Below, in pieces: positions 1-8,907 of a stretch of DNA of 48,316 nt; position 1 is the first letter of the stretch; each line of letters starts with the position of its first letter. Origin of the DNA: Bacteroidaceae bacterium (GTDB lineage Bacteria > Bacteroidota > Bacteroidia > Bacteroidales > Bacteroidaceae); assembly GCA_017651505.1 (NCBI GenBank), contig JAGCCV010000011.1:1-48316 (forward strand), given 5' to 3'. Under the pieces are notes generated by a model that searched no databases, was not told the DNA's origin, and saw only the letters and a list, made by a program, of their open reading frames with translations. Made by a program: the position numbers and the translations under genes.

Positions 1-791
1 ACCTGAATACTGGTGTTTGGGCAAAGAAAGCATTGAAGGAAGCAAAGGTTTTCGGTGAGGTAGTAGAAGTGGCTTCTTCTGCTGACAAAAACTTTACTTA
101 TATTCCTAAGGGATGGACTTGTCCTACTGATGTTGACTATCTGCACGTCACTACCAATAATACCATCTATGGTACAGAGATCCGCAAGGATTTGGATGTG
201 CCTGTGCCTATGATTGCTGATATGTCATCTGATATCTTCAGTCGTCCTGTTGACGTAAAAAAATACAAATGTATTTATGCGGGTGCTCAGAAGAACTTGG
301 CTATGGCGGGTGTTACGTTGGTAATTGTGAAAGACGATGAATTGGGTAAGGTGAGTCGTTATATTCCTACCATGCTCGACTACCGTACTCATGTGTCTAA
401 GGGGTCAATGTTCAATACACCTCCAGTAGTACCTATCTATTCAGCATTGGAAACACTTCGTTGGATCAAGAGATCTGGTGGTGTAGAGGAAATGGACCGT
501 CGTGCCAAAGAACGTGCAGAGATGTTGTACAACGAGATTGATCGCAACAAGATGTTCCGTGGCACCGTTGTTCCTGAAGACCGTTCATTGATGAACCTTT
601 GCTTCGTTATGGCAGATGAATACAAGGATTTGGAAAAAGATTTCTTGGACTTTGCAGTTGCAAACGGTATGGTGGGTGTGAAGGGCCATCGTGATGTAGG
701 TGGTTTCCGTGCTTCTTGTTACAATGCCCAGCCACTTGAGGGTGTGAAAGCACTGGTGGCTTGCATGCAATTGTTTGAATCAAAACACTAA
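1..791 (+). CDS. serC: Phosphoserine aminotransferase, 3' part
   Basis: PLP-dependent enzyme that converts 3-phosphohydroxypyruvate to phosphoserine in serine synthesis. The gene is cut by the window edge: the reading frame is open from base 3, and the first residues ([14 protein letters not shown]) are the internal SerC segment after the substrate-binding part, so roughly the first 100 residues are missing. The PLP lysine is in the [10 protein letters not shown] segment, followed by the conserved [12 protein letters not shown] region and a C-terminal [11 protein letters not shown] motif typical of SerC. It lies 9 bases before serA, so the two successive enzymes of the pathway are probably one transcript. 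The family call is firm; the true start is outside the window. Confidence 0.96.
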   Translation, partial: LNTGVWAKKALKEAKVFGEVVEVASSADKNFTYIPKGWTCPTDVDYLHVTTNNTIYGTEIRKDLDVPVPMIADMSSDIFSRPVDVKKYKCIYAGAQKNLAMAGVTLVIVKDDELGKVSRYIPTMLDYRTHVSKGSMFNTPPVVPIYSALETLRWIKRSGGVEEMDRRAKERAEMLYNEIDRNKMFRGTVVPEDRSLMNLCFVMADEYKDLEKDFLDFAVANGMVGVKGHRDVGGFRASCYNAQPLEGVKALVACMQLFESKH

Positions 792-800
792 TAGATAAAC

Positions 801-1721
801 ATGAAAGTATTAATAGCTACAGAAAAGCCGTTCGCCAAAGTGGCTGTTGACGGCATCCGTCAGGAGATAGAAGAGGCTGGATATGAACTGGCATTGTTGG
901 AGAAATACACTGAGAAGGCGCAGTTGTTGGATGCTGTGAACGATGCTGACGCTGTGATTATTCGTAGTGATATTATAGACAATGAGGTGCTCGATGCTGC
1001 CAAGCAACTGAAAATTGTAGTACGTGCTGGTGCTGGCTATGACAATGTAGATTTGGAAGCTGCTACTGCTCATAATGTAGTAGTGATGAATACCCCTGGT
1101 CAGAACTCTAATGCTGTGGCTGAACTGGTATTCGGTTTGCTGGTATTTGCCGTTCGTAATTTTTATAACGGAAAAGCAGGTACTGAGTTGAAGGGTAAGA
1201 AATTAGGTATCTTGGCTTTTGGTAATGTGGGCCGTAATGTGGCACGTATAGCTGAAGGCTTTGGTATGGATATTTATGCCTACGATGCATTCTGCCCTAA
1301 AGAGGTGATTGAAGCAGCAGGTGTTCATGCTGTTGATTCAACGGAAGCATTGTTTGATATTTGCGACATTGTTTCTCTACATATTCCAGCAACTCCGGAA
1401 ACTAAGAACTCAATCAATTATGAGATGGTCAATCGATTACCGAAGGGTGGTATCCTGATTAATACAGCTCGTAAGGAGGTGATTGATGAGGCTGGTTTGA
1501 TTAAGTTGATGGAGGAGCGAGAGGATTTGAAGTATGTTTCTGACATTGCTCCTGCCAATGCTGATGAATTTGCTACCAAGTTTGCTGGTCGCTATTTTGC
1601 TACCCCTAAGAAGATGGGTGCCCAGACAGCTGAGGCTAACATTAACGCAGGTATTGCTGCTGCGAAGCAGATAGTAGGTTTCTTGCGTGATGGCATCACC
1701 AAGTTCCAGGTGAATAAATAA
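801..1721 (+). CDS. serA: D-3-phosphoglycerate dehydrogenase
   Basis: NAD-dependent first enzyme of serine synthesis (3-phosphoglycerate to 3-phosphohydroxypyruvate). At 306 residues it is the short SerA type, without a C-terminal ACT or intervening domain, so feedback inhibition by serine through an ACT domain is not expected. The substrate-domain motif VRAGAGYDNVDLEAA is near residues 75-90, the Rossmann segment LGILAFGNVGRNVAR near 135-150 and the INTARKEVIDEAGL segment near 220-235. It follows serC and its stop overlaps the next start by one base (TAATG at 1719-1723), which suggests translational coupling with the YigZ gene. Confidence 0.94.
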   Translation: MKVLIATEKPFAKVAVDGIRQEIEEAGYELALLEKYTEKAQLLDAVNDADAVIIRSDIIDNEVLDAAKQLKIVVRAGAGYDNVDLEAATAHNVVVMNTPGQNSNAVAELVFGLLVFAVRNFYNGKAGTELKGKKLGILAFGNVGRNVARIAEGFGMDIYAYDAFCPKEVIEAAGVHAVDSTEALFDICDIVSLHIPATPETKNSINYEMVNRLPKGGILINTARKEVIDEAGLIKLMEEREDLKYVSDIAPANADEFATKFAGRYFATPKKMGAQTAEANINAGIAAAKQIVGFLRDGITKFQVNK

Positions 1722-2317
1722 TGGACGATACTTATAAGACGATATCAAAACTGGCTCAAGGAACTTACACCGAGAAAAGGAGTAAGTTCCTTGCTTTTGC
1801 TATACCTGTGCGAACGCTTGATGAGGTGAAGGAACACCTCAAATTCTATGAAAAGAAATATTTTGACGCTCGTCATGTCTGCTATGCTTATATGTTAGGT
1901 GCTGCTCGAACAGACTTTCGTGCCAATGATAATGGGGAGCCCAGTGGAACAGCTGGAAAACCCATTCTTGGACAAATCAATTCTTTCGGTTTGACTGATA
2001 TCTTGATTGTCGTGGTGCGCTATTTTGGTGGTATTAAGTTGGGAACCAGTGGTTTAATTGTAGCATATAAATCAGCGGCTCAAGAAGCATTGAATGCTGC
2101 TGAAATCATTGAGAAGACGGTGGATGCTGACATTTCTTTCCTTTTTGAATACCCATTTATGAATGATGTGATGCGTATCGTGAAAGAAGAAAGTCCTGAG
2201 ATAGTGTCCCAGGACTTTGATAATGATTGTCGCATGACGTTACGTATTCGAAAGAGTCAGTTTGATAGACTTAGGGAACGCCTGAAAAAGGTGGAGACCC
2301 TTCGTGTCAGTGAATAA
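1721..2317 (+). CDS. YigZ/IMPACT family protein
   Basis: A 198-residue protein of the YigZ (UPF0029/IMPACT) family. The N-terminal domain contains the family signature: RSKFLAFAIPV, then DARHVCYAYMLG, then DNGEPSGTAGKPILGQI and VVVRYFGGIKLGTSGLIVAYKSAA at about residues 20-120. The C-terminal part (DADISFLFEYPF...) is the DUF1949-like ferredoxin fold. The molecular role of bacterial members is uncertain; the eukaryotic relative IMPACT regulates translation through GCN1. The start codon overlaps the serA stop (TAATG), so it is translated from the serC-serA transcript, although no role in serine synthesis is evident. Confidence 0.9.
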   Translation: MDDTYKTISKLAQGTYTEKRSKFLAFAIPVRTLDEVKEHLKFYEKKYFDARHVCYAYMLGAARTDFRANDNGEPSGTAGKPILGQINSFGLTDILIVVVRYFGGIKLGTSGLIVAYKSAAQEALNAAEIIEKTVDADISFLFEYPFMNDVMRIVKEESPEIVSQDFDNDCRMTLRIRKSQFDRLRERLKKVETLRVSE

Positions 2318-2343
2318 TCCAAGTTCCCCATCTCTCTCCTCAT

Positions 2344-5199
2344 CTATTCTTCAAAAGATTGGTAGCGTGTGCTCAGCAACTTGCGGTCACCCAAGGTGTC
2401 GTTTACACGTGCCACATTGATCCAGAATTTATTCTCTTTCACACTTTCAATAGGATAGGCTGCTTTCTCACGACTATAACTGTGGTTCCACTCATTGGCC
2501 ACCACTTCGTATTCAGGATGAGGCGCGTTTACCAGCACATTGTCGGTTTTGTCAGCTGTACCGTTTCTAACTTCCTCTATCTCTTGCCAAATGGTACACA
2601 TTACTTCAATGAAATTGTTCAGCTCTGCAAGACTCTCACTCTCGGTAGGCTCTACCATCAGTGTGCCATGAACGGGGAACGAAAGGGTAGGAGCATGATA
2701 GCCGTAATCCATCAGGCGCTTGGCGATGTCGGCCTCGCTTACACCCACTTCTTCATGCAGCTTTCTGCAATCCAGAATCATTTCGTGTCCCACAAAACCA
2801 TTTACACCACGATATACGATACCATAGGTGTCTTCTAAGCAAGTTGCCAAATAGTTGGCACTTAGAATGGCTATCTTGGTAGCTCGTGTTAAACCGTCAG
2901 TACCCATCATGCGGATATATCCATAGGCGATAGGCAGGATGCCTGCACTGCCGAAAGGAGCAGCTGCCACCTCGTTGGCACAATTGCCAAACAGAGGATG
3001 ACCTGGGAGGAATGGTACTAAGTGTTGTTTTACACATACGGGACCAACACCAGGACCGCCACCTCCGTGAGGAGAAGAGAAGGTCTTGTGTAAGTTTAAG
3101 TGGCAAACATCGGCACCGATGGTACCAGGATTGGTAATGCCCACCTGGGCATTCATGTTGGCACCATCCATATAGACTTGGCCACCATATGCATGGATGA
3201 TGTTGCAAATCTCCTTGATTTCCACCTCGAAGATGCCGTGTGTAGAGGGATAGGTTATCATTAAAGCAGCCAATAATTCCTTGTTGGCTTCAGCTTTCTC
3301 ACGTAAGTCTTTCAGATCAACATTACCCTTATCGTCACAAGCTATTGTGATTGGTGTAAAGCCTGCTTGAACAGCTGATGCAGGGTTGGTGCCATGTGCT
3401 GATGCGGGAATCAGAATGATGTTTCTTTGATTTTGTCCAATGCTCTCTAAATAAGAGCGGATGATACGTAGGCCAGTGTATTCACCAGCTGCACCAGAGT
3501 TAGGCTGTAAGGTTACGCCGTCAAAACCGGTAATGATTTGCAGCTCCTCGCAGAGATTCTCTATCAGCTTGCGATAGCCAACAGCTTGGTCGGCAGGTAC
3601 TAATGGGTGAAGGTTCGCAAACTCAGCTCTGCTCAAAGGCAACATTTCTGAAGCAGGATTCATCTTCATGGTGCAGGAACCTAACGAAATCATGGAGTGG
3701 GTGAGGGAGATGTCCTTGCGGTCAAGACGCTTGATATATCGCATCATCTCCATCTCGGTATGGTATTTCTGGAATACTTCATGTGTCAGATAGGGAGATG
3801 TGCGCCACAATACCTTGTTTATATTATTAGTAATAACTGGTACGTCGTCGATAGCTTCAAACTCATGCTGTGCTGCTGTAGCAAAGATGCGTAGCAACTC
3901 GTTGACAGCTGCAATGTCGGTTGTTTCGTCAATGCTCAAACCAACATGACCGTTGCTGAAGTAGTGAAGGTTCACCTCATGCTGAAGCGCTACTGCCTTT
4001 AATTGCTCAACCGTTGTTCCCTTGGGTAAACCTAAGTGCAGTGTGTCGAAATATTGCTCGTTAAACTGTTTGTAGCCGTATGATTCTAACTTTTCTGCCA
4101 GTAACGAAGCAATGCTATGGATGCGTTCTGCTATGGTACGGATGCCTTCCTGTCCGTGGTAAACAGCATAGAAACCTGCCATGCTCGCTAACAAAGCCTG
4201 TGAGGTGCAAATGTTAGAAGTGGCTTTTTCACGCTTAATATGTTGCTCACGTGTCTGTAAGGCCATGCGGAAACAGGTCTTACCGTATTTGTCTTTCGAT
4301 AAACCGATGATACGTCCTGGCATCTGACGTTTGTACTCATCGCGTGTAGCGAAGAAAGCCGCAGAAGGACCACCATAGTACATGGGAGTTCCCAAACGCT
4401 GAGAACTGCCAAAAACTATGTCTGCACCCCATTCTCCAGGAGGAGTCAGTAATGCCAAACTTAGAATGTCAGCTGCAACAGCTACCTTGCAGTCTGCTGC
4501 ATGGGCTTGTTCAACAAATGCGCGATAGTCTTCAACATTTCCTTCTGAATTAGGATATTGGATGATGCATGCAAATATATCGGGTGTCAAACTTACCGTC
4601 TTATAGCTACCGGTCTTGATAACTATCCCTTGTGGGATGGCGCGAGTCTTCAATACTGCTAATGTCTGTGGGAAGATGCTTTCATCAACAAACACCACGT
4701 TAGCCCCTGTTTTCTGTTGGGCGCGGGAACGGATGTTATACATCATCGTTACGGCTTCAGCAGCAGCAGTTGCCTCGTCCAATAAAGAACAGTTGGCCAA
4801 GGGCATAGCTGTAAGGTCAGCAATAGCTGTCTGGAAATTGATCAACGCCTCCAGTCGGCCTTGTGATACTTCTGATTGATAAGGCGTATAGGAGGTGTAC
4901 CACACCGGATTTTCCAAGACATTACGCTGGATGACAGCTGGTGTGATGGTGTTATACCACCCCATACCAATGTATGTAGTATATAACTTGTTCATGGCTG
5001 CCAATTCGTTGATGTGTTTGGCAAACTCATATTCTGTCATAGCCTTAGGCAAGTCTAATGGTTGCTTTAAGCGGATGTCACCAGGGATAGTCTTGTCAAT
5101 CAACTCGTCTATGCTTTTCACTCCTATCTTTTGCAGCATCAGCTGCTCGTCGGTTTCAGTAATGCCGACATGACGGTTTACCAAAAGGTCAGTTCTCAT
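2344..5199 (-). CDS. gcvP: Glycine dehydrogenase (decarboxylating), P protein
   Basis: A 951-residue single-chain P protein of the glycine cleavage system. It decarboxylates glycine and passes the aminomethyl group to lipoylated GcvH. The N-terminal half starts with RHVGITETDEQLMLQKIG and contains LLDEATAAAEA. The C-terminal half carries the PLP lysine in HLNLHKTFSSPHGGGGPG (about residue 700) and SAHGTNPASA. Length is normal for the fused alpha-beta form. It is the last gene of a minus-strand block; the gap to the upstream hydrolase is 48 bases. gcvT and gcvH are not in the window. lipB, needed to lipoylate GcvH, lies nearby on the opposite strand. No glycine riboswitch is visible upstream. 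Confidence 0.97.
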   Translation of the reverse strand: MRTDLLVNRHVGITETDEQLMLQKIGVKSIDELIDKTIPGDIRLKQPLDLPKAMTEYEFAKHINELAAMNKLYTTYIGMGWYNTITPAVIQRNVLENPVWYTSYTPYQSEVSQGRLEALINFQTAIADLTAMPLANCSLLDEATAAAEAVTMMYNIRSRAQQKTGANVVFVDESIFPQTLAVLKTRAIPQGIVIKTGSYKTVSLTPDIFACIIQYPNSEGNVEDYRAFVEQAHAADCKVAVAADILSLALLTPPGEWGADIVFGSSQRLGTPMYYGGPSAAFFATRDEYKRQMPGRIIGLSKDKYGKTCFRMALQTREQHIKREKATSNICTSQALLASMAGFYAVYHGQEGIRTIAERIHSIASLLAEKLESYGYKQFNEQYFDTLHLGLPKGTTVEQLKAVALQHEVNLHYFSNGHVGLSIDETTDIAAVNELLRIFATAAQHEFEAIDDVPVITNNINKVLWRTSPYLTHEVFQKYHTEMEMMRYIKRLDRKDISLTHSMISLGSCTMKMNPASEMLPLSRAEFANLHPLVPADQAVGYRKLIENLCEELQIITGFDGVTLQPNSGAAGEYTGLRIIRSYLESIGQNQRNIILIPASAHGTNPASAVQAGFTPITIACDDKGNVDLKDLREKAEANKELLAALMITYPSTHGIFEVEIKEICNIIHAYGGQVYMDGANMNAQVGITNPGTIGADVCHLNLHKTFSSPHGGGGPGVGPVCVKQHLVPFLPGHPLFGNCANEVAAAPFGSAGILPIAYGYIRMMGTDGLTRATKIAILSANYLATCLEDTYGIVYRGVNGFVGHEMILDCRKLHEEVGVSEADIAKRLMDYGYHAPTLSFPVHGTLMVEPTESESLAELNNFIEVMCTIWQEIEEVRNGTADKTDNVLVNAPHPEYEVVANEWNHSYSREKAAYPIESVKENKFWINVARVNDTLGDRKLLSTRYQSFEE

Positions 5200-5247
5200 T
5201 TTTAATGTTAGGTTATAATTGATGGTTATTTATTTGTCCTAAAGATG

Positions 5248-5889
5248 TTATATCCTAAAAAAGGGATTTTCCGTTTTCTCAATGCCAATAGATGTAGGTG
5301 CCCCATGTCCTGGGTAAACAATTGTGTCATCAGGTAGAACGAACAATTTTGCGCAAATGCCTTCAATCAGTGTGTCAAAATTGCCACCAGCTAAGTCGGC
5401 ACGCCCAATACTGCCTTGAAAAAGTACGTCACCAGAGAATAGGCAATTGTCAGCAGCACAATAGAATACAATACTACCAGGGGAGTGTCCTGGAACATGA
5501 ATAACTTCCAGCTTGGTGTTACCAAATGTGACGATATTTCCTTCGTGCAGGTGTATAGTTGGTGGAACAGGTATTTCAGGCAACCTTAGACCAAACATAC
5601 GACTCTGTTTGGGAGTCTCTTCTACCCAAAAGAGGTCGGCTTCATGAGCCTCGCTTTTAACGCCAAATGTTCTTTCACAAAAGGGATTGCCGCAGATGTG
5701 GTCTATGTGAAGATGTGTGTTGAGCAGGTGCTTCACTATTAAGTCGTGACTGTTAATGTAATCTTTCAAGGCAGTCTTCTCCTCTTCATAATAGCATCCA
5801 GGGTCAATCAACACTGCTTCATGGGTTTCGTCCCACAATACATAGCTGTTCACAGGGAACATGTTAAACTCAAATCTCTTAATCTTCAT
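5248..5889 (-). CDS. Metallo-beta-lactamase fold hydrolase
   Basis: A 213-residue metallo-beta-lactamase fold protein of the glyoxalase II-like/YcbL group. The metal-binding motif THLHIDH is at residues 58-64 (HxHxDH), with later metal ligands in VPGHSPGS, FSGDVLF and YPGHGAPTS. These indicate a binuclear metal hydrolase, probably a thioesterase acting on small acyl-thiol conjugates, but the substrate cannot be read from sequence. Classic glyoxalase II has a longer C-terminal substrate domain that is absent here. It sits between rsmG (47-base gap) and gcvP (48-base gap), all in the same direction. Confidence 0.88.
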   Translation of the reverse strand: MKIKRFEFNMFPVNSYVLWDETHEAVLIDPGCYYEEEKTALKDYINSHDLIVKHLLNTHLHIDHICGNPFCERTFGVKSEAHEADLFWVEETPKQSRMFGLRLPEIPVPPTIHLHEGNIVTFGNTKLEVIHVPGHSPGSIVFYCAADNCLFSGDVLFQGSIGRADLAGGNFDTLIEGICAKLFVLPDDTIVYPGHGAPTSIGIEKTENPFFRI

Positions 5890-5936
5890 AATTATATATT
5901 ATTGGCCATTAAAATTATTGTTTTCTAATCAGTAAT

Positions 5937-6572
5937 CTAAATGGCCGTGAAAACTACTTGTTTTGTTTCAAAGTATTCCTCGGTAAAAAAGTCGGAGAGA
6001 TGCCAGAAGATGCTTCGATCTTTCAGTTTGGCAGCTTCGTGTTCTAATTCCCCACCTTTTAAGCAAATAAGTCCATTGGGCAAGGCATTCTGCTGTTTGG
6101 GACTAATGTTTTTCCTCACCAATTTCACCAAATCTCCCAACGGCATAACAGCGCGGCTCACTACAAAGTCGAACTTAGCCTTTTCCTCCTCAGCTCTTTC
6201 ATGTGCAAAAGAAACATTCTTCAATCCTATGCTTCTGCTGATTTCCGTAGCCACACGTATTTTCTTGCCAATGCTGTCAATCAAGTGGAACTTGACATCA
6301 GGAAATAGAATAGCTAATGGTATGCCGGGGAAGCCACCTCCGGATCCTAAGTCCATGACCGTAGTACCAGATTTAAAGTTGATAACTTTGGCTATGCCCA
6401 GCGAATGCAGGACGTGGTGCTCATACAAATTGTCAATATCCTTACGAGAAATCACATTGATTTTTGCATTCCAATCCTCGTATAATGCACCCAATGCCTT
6501 GAACTGGCACTGCTGCTCAACAGTCAGTCCATTGAAATACTTGTTAATTATTTCCCATTGGTTATTATCCAT
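5937..6572 (-). CDS. rsmG: 16S rRNA (guanine527-N7)-methyltransferase
   Basis: SAM-dependent enzyme that methylates G527 of 16S rRNA; loss in other bacteria gives low-level streptomycin resistance. The 211-residue protein has the RsmG motifs: NVISRKDIDNLYEHHVLHSL near residues 38-58, the SAM loop VMDLGSGGGFPGIPLAI near 72-88, and FDFVVSRAVMPL near 132-145. The C terminus (VVFTAI) is typical. It starts 9 bases after the DUF3298 lipoprotein gene ends and is probably co-transcribed with it. Confidence 0.95.
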   Translation of the reverse strand: MDNNQWEIINKYFNGLTVEQQCQFKALGALYEDWNAKINVISRKDIDNLYEHHVLHSLGIAKVINFKSGTTVMDLGSGGGFPGIPLAILFPDVKFHLIDSIGKKIRVATEISRSIGLKNVSFAHERAEEEKAKFDFVVSRAVMPLGDLVKLVRKNISPKQQNALPNGLICLKGGELEHEAAKLKDRSIFWHLSDFFTEEYFETKQVVFTAI

Positions 6573-6581
6573 CGATAAGAT

Positions 6582-7430
6582 TTAATTCCTTAGTTCTTTT
6601 ACTATCATATACTCAGTATTCAAAATAGGGTCGAGCTGCTTAAAACTCAGGTCGATTTCTACTGGTCCTATCACATAAGGTGCAATCTCATAAATGTTAT
6701 ACAGGAATGAAATGCCACCTGGCGTCAACTTAAAATTTTCCGTCGGGATGATATCTGCAGTGGTGCCATAGCCGTACTCTTCCAACTCTTCCTTGGTAGA
6801 AGCCCCTACATCTTCCATCAACTGTGCAATTAGCATCTCTGTCAATTCGTCATCGTATTCACCTATCAGTAAATCGTTCAGTTCAATCTGTTTTAAGGTA
6901 CGCAGGTCAATGTTCTGGAAATAGGTGAAATATACAGGATGGGCACCACCAGTAAACTCTTGCATATAGAAACGATAGGTGAGGAGGTGCTTGTTGTAAT
7001 ACTCGACTTTGGTCTCTGTCTCATATTCGTATGAGTACCATGCCTCGTTAGGTTTCTCACCCATATTAGTGCTCTCCTCACGATACATTGGCTCCAGATC
7101 TTTATGGTATGTGGAGAAGTAGTTGTCTGCAAAAAGTTTCATAGCTTGCTGTGGGTCTTGTGTAACATATTTCTCACCAAATACCAACTTTTGTAAAATG
7201 TGATTTATGCTGTCTTTCATCTTTTCATCAGAAGATTCTTTGATGAATGAAAAAACAATCTCCATTTTTGCTTCTGGTTTACTGGCGTCATCAAATAGAT
7301 GCTGGCTTTCTTTAAGTGTAATATTGTCAAACTTTAAGTTGCCTGCCAGCCTGCTCTCTTGCTTGCATGCACTAAAATAGATGCAGAAAGTAAGTATAAA
7401 GATGATTGTTCTAACAATTTGTTTTTTCAT
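6582..7430 (-). CDS. DUF3298 family lipoprotein
   Basis: A 282-residue predicted lipoprotein. The N terminus is a lipoprotein signal with lipidation Cys at residue 22 (FSAC). The remainder fits the DUF4163 (PdaC-like) plus DUF3298 (RsiV-like) arrangement: a first segment at about residues 30-130 and a C-terminal segment containing the TGGAHPVYF signature near residue 160, then ELNDLLIG and the YEIAPYVIGPVEIDLSF end. In RsiV this fold senses lysozyme; in Bacteroidota lipoproteins the function is unknown. First gene of the minus-strand block; its -7 box (7469-7476) faces the lipB promoter. Confidence 0.82.
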   Translation of the reverse strand: MKKQIVRTIIFILTFCIYFSACKQESRLAGNLKFDNITLKESQHLFDDASKPEAKMEIVFSFIKESSDEKMKDSINHILQKLVFGEKYVTQDPQQAMKLFADNYFSTYHKDLEPMYREESTNMGEKPNEAWYSYEYETETKVEYYNKHLLTYRFYMQEFTGGAHPVYFTYFQNIDLRTLKQIELNDLLIGEYDDELTEMLIAQLMEDVGASTKEELEEYGYGTTADIIPTENFKLTPGGISFLYNIYEIAPYVIGPVEIDLSFKQLDPILNTEYMIVKELRN

Positions 7431-7468
7431 ACCATTTATAGTTTAAATGGATAAGCATATTCAGATAG

Positions 7469-7498
7469 CGAAGATACGAACTTTTTTTCGTATCTTTG
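7469..7498. promoter_or_regulatory. Divergent promoters in a perfect palindrome
   Basis: A 10-base perfect inverted repeat (arms 7471-7480 and 7487-7496, 6-base spacer) contains a -7 box in each arm: TATCTTTG on plus (7491-7498) for lipB and TATCTTCG on minus (7469-7476) for the DUF3298 gene. The boxes are 14 bases apart, so polymerase at one should exclude the other. The lipB box also overlaps an in-frame TTG at 7496, which rules that TTG out as the start if transcription begins downstream of the box. Confidence 0.7.
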
Positions 7499-7519
7499 CA
7501 ATCAGTAAACAAAAAAAGC

Positions 7520-8194
7520 ATGGGAAATTTGGTTGCTGAAGATTGGGGGCTTGTTGATTATGCTTACGCTTGGGATAGGCAAGAATATCTTTTTCGCCAG
7601 AGACTTGAACAGAAAGCATCTGGCGATGAAACTGCCGTTGACCGTATTGTCTTCTGTGAGCATCCTCATGTATATACTTTGGGACGTAGTGGTAAAGCTA
7701 ACAACTTGTTAGTAACAGAGCAACAATTGCAACAGATAGGGGCTTCTTTTTACCATATAGACAGGGGAGGGGACATTACTTATCATGGTCCAGGACAGTT
7801 GGTCGTTTATCCTCTTCTTGATCTGGAACGATATGGCTTAGGCCTGAAGGATTACATATATTTAATAGAAGAAGTCATCATTCTTTTGTGTGCTTCTTAT
7901 GGTATCCAAGCCATGAGAATGGAAAAGGCCACTGGCGTTTGGCTGGATGTGAACACGTCACGTGCTCGAAAGATTTGTGCGATTGGGGTGAGAAGCAGTA
8001 GGTATGTTACCATGCATGGATTGGCACTGAATGTGAACACAGACCTTCGATATTTTAGCTATATCAATCCTTGTGGTTTTGTTGATAAGGGGGTAACGTC
8101 CCTTGCTCAAGAATTAAAAGTTGAGGTGTCTATGAATGAGGTAAAACAACGTCTTGCGGATAGATTGATGGATTTATTAAATAAAAGATTATGA
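7520..8194 (+). CDS. lipB: Lipoyl(octanoyl) transferase
   Basis: Transfers octanoyl from acyl carrier protein to lipoyl domains, the first step of endogenous lipoylation. The 224-residue protein has the [21 protein letters not shown] signature, the catalytic lysine region [11 protein letters not shown], and the catalytic cysteine in [14 protein letters not shown]. The start was set at ATG 7520 because the upstream in-frame TTG (7496) lies inside the -7 promoter box and the 8 added residues are not LipB-like. Its 3' end overlaps engB by 4 bases (ATGA). GcvH, partner of the nearby gcvP, is one likely target of the pathway. Confidence 0.94.
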   Translation: MGNLVAEDWGLVDYAYAWDRQEYLFRQRLEQKASGDETAVDRIVFCEHPHVYTLGRSGKANNLLVTEQQLQQIGASFYHIDRGGDITYHGPGQLVVYPLLDLERYGLGLKDYIYLIEEVIILLCASYGIQAMRMEKATGVWLDVNTSRARKICAIGVRSSRYVTMHGLALNVNTDLRYFSYINPCGFVDKGVTSLAQELKVEVSMNEVKQRLADRLMDLLNKRL

Positions 8195-8796
8195 AGATAA
8201 CGTCAGCAGAATTTGTCATTAGCAATACAGATGTTAACAAATGCCCAAAAACGGGCCTTCCTGAATATGCTTTTATTGGTAGAAGTAATGTCGGAAAGTC
8301 AAGTCTTATCAATATGCTTACTGGCAATAAAAAACTGGCGATGACTTCTTCTACTCCTGGTAAGACTTTGCTCATCAATCATTTCTTAATTAATAAGCAG
8401 TGGTATTTGGTGGATTTACCAGGTTATGGCTATGCTAATCGCAGTAAAAAAGGGGTGGCCGATATCCAGCGTGTAATAGGTTCTTATCTGGAGAAACGTA
8501 TGGAAATGACCTGTCTCTTTGTGCTGATTGATAGCCGGTTAGAGCCGCAGAAGATAGATGTGGACTTTATGAGCTGGCTGGGCGAGAATCAAGTGCCTTT
8601 TGCCATCGTTTTCACGAAAGCTGATAAGCAGTCGAAATCACGAACTGAAAGCAATATTAAAGTGTATCTTGAGAAGTTGAAGGAACAGTGGGAAGAATTG
8701 CCACCACATTTCGTTACTTCTTCTCTTAGTGGAGCTGGAAAGGATGATATGTTGGCATATATAGACTCTGTTAATTCTTCATTGAAGAAAAATTGA
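8191..8796 (+). CDS. engB: Ribosome biogenesis GTPase EngB/YsxC
   Basis: A 201-residue TRAFAC-class GTPase for late 50S subunit assembly. G motifs are clear: G1 GRSNVGKSS at residues 30-38, G2 threonine in STPGKT near 57, G3 DLPGYGYA near 75-82, G4 TKAD near 140-146, and the [11 protein letters not shown] region as G5. Length is normal for the family. It overlaps lipB by 4 bases, indicating translational coupling. No terminator hairpin is evident in the 111 bases before spt, which has its own promoter box. Confidence 0.95.
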   Translation: MKITSAEFVISNTDVNKCPKTGLPEYAFIGRSNVGKSSLINMLTGNKKLAMTSSTPGKTLLINHFLINKQWYLVDLPGYGYANRSKKGVADIQRVIGSYLEKRMEMTCLFVLIDSRLEPQKIDVDFMSWLGENQVPFAIVFTKADKQSKSRTESNIKVYLEKLKEQWEELPPHFVTSSLSGAGKDDMLAYIDSVNSSLKKN

Positions 8797-8849
8797 TATT
8801 TGTTTTCACTTTTTTTTTAAAAGTGTGCAATGATACAAACTATTTTTTG

Positions 8850-8857
8850 TAAATTTG
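8850..8857 (+). promoter_or_regulatory. -7 box of spt promoter
   Basis: TAAATTTG matches the Bacteroidota TAnnTTTG box 50 bases before the ATG. The upstream 30 bases are T/A-rich but lack a clear TTTG element. Confidence 0.6.
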
Positions 8858-8907
8858 CAGTCTTGTTTAGAAGATTATAAACTATTGAATTAAAAGAATT
8901 ATTGAAA

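Noticed and set aside
2359..5173. Several ORFs over 60 codons antisense to gcvP
   Set aside because: They are shadows of the GcvP reading frame with no protein-like features.
7496..7519. TTG start for lipB
   Set aside because: The codon lies within the -7 box, upstream of any transcript from that promoter.
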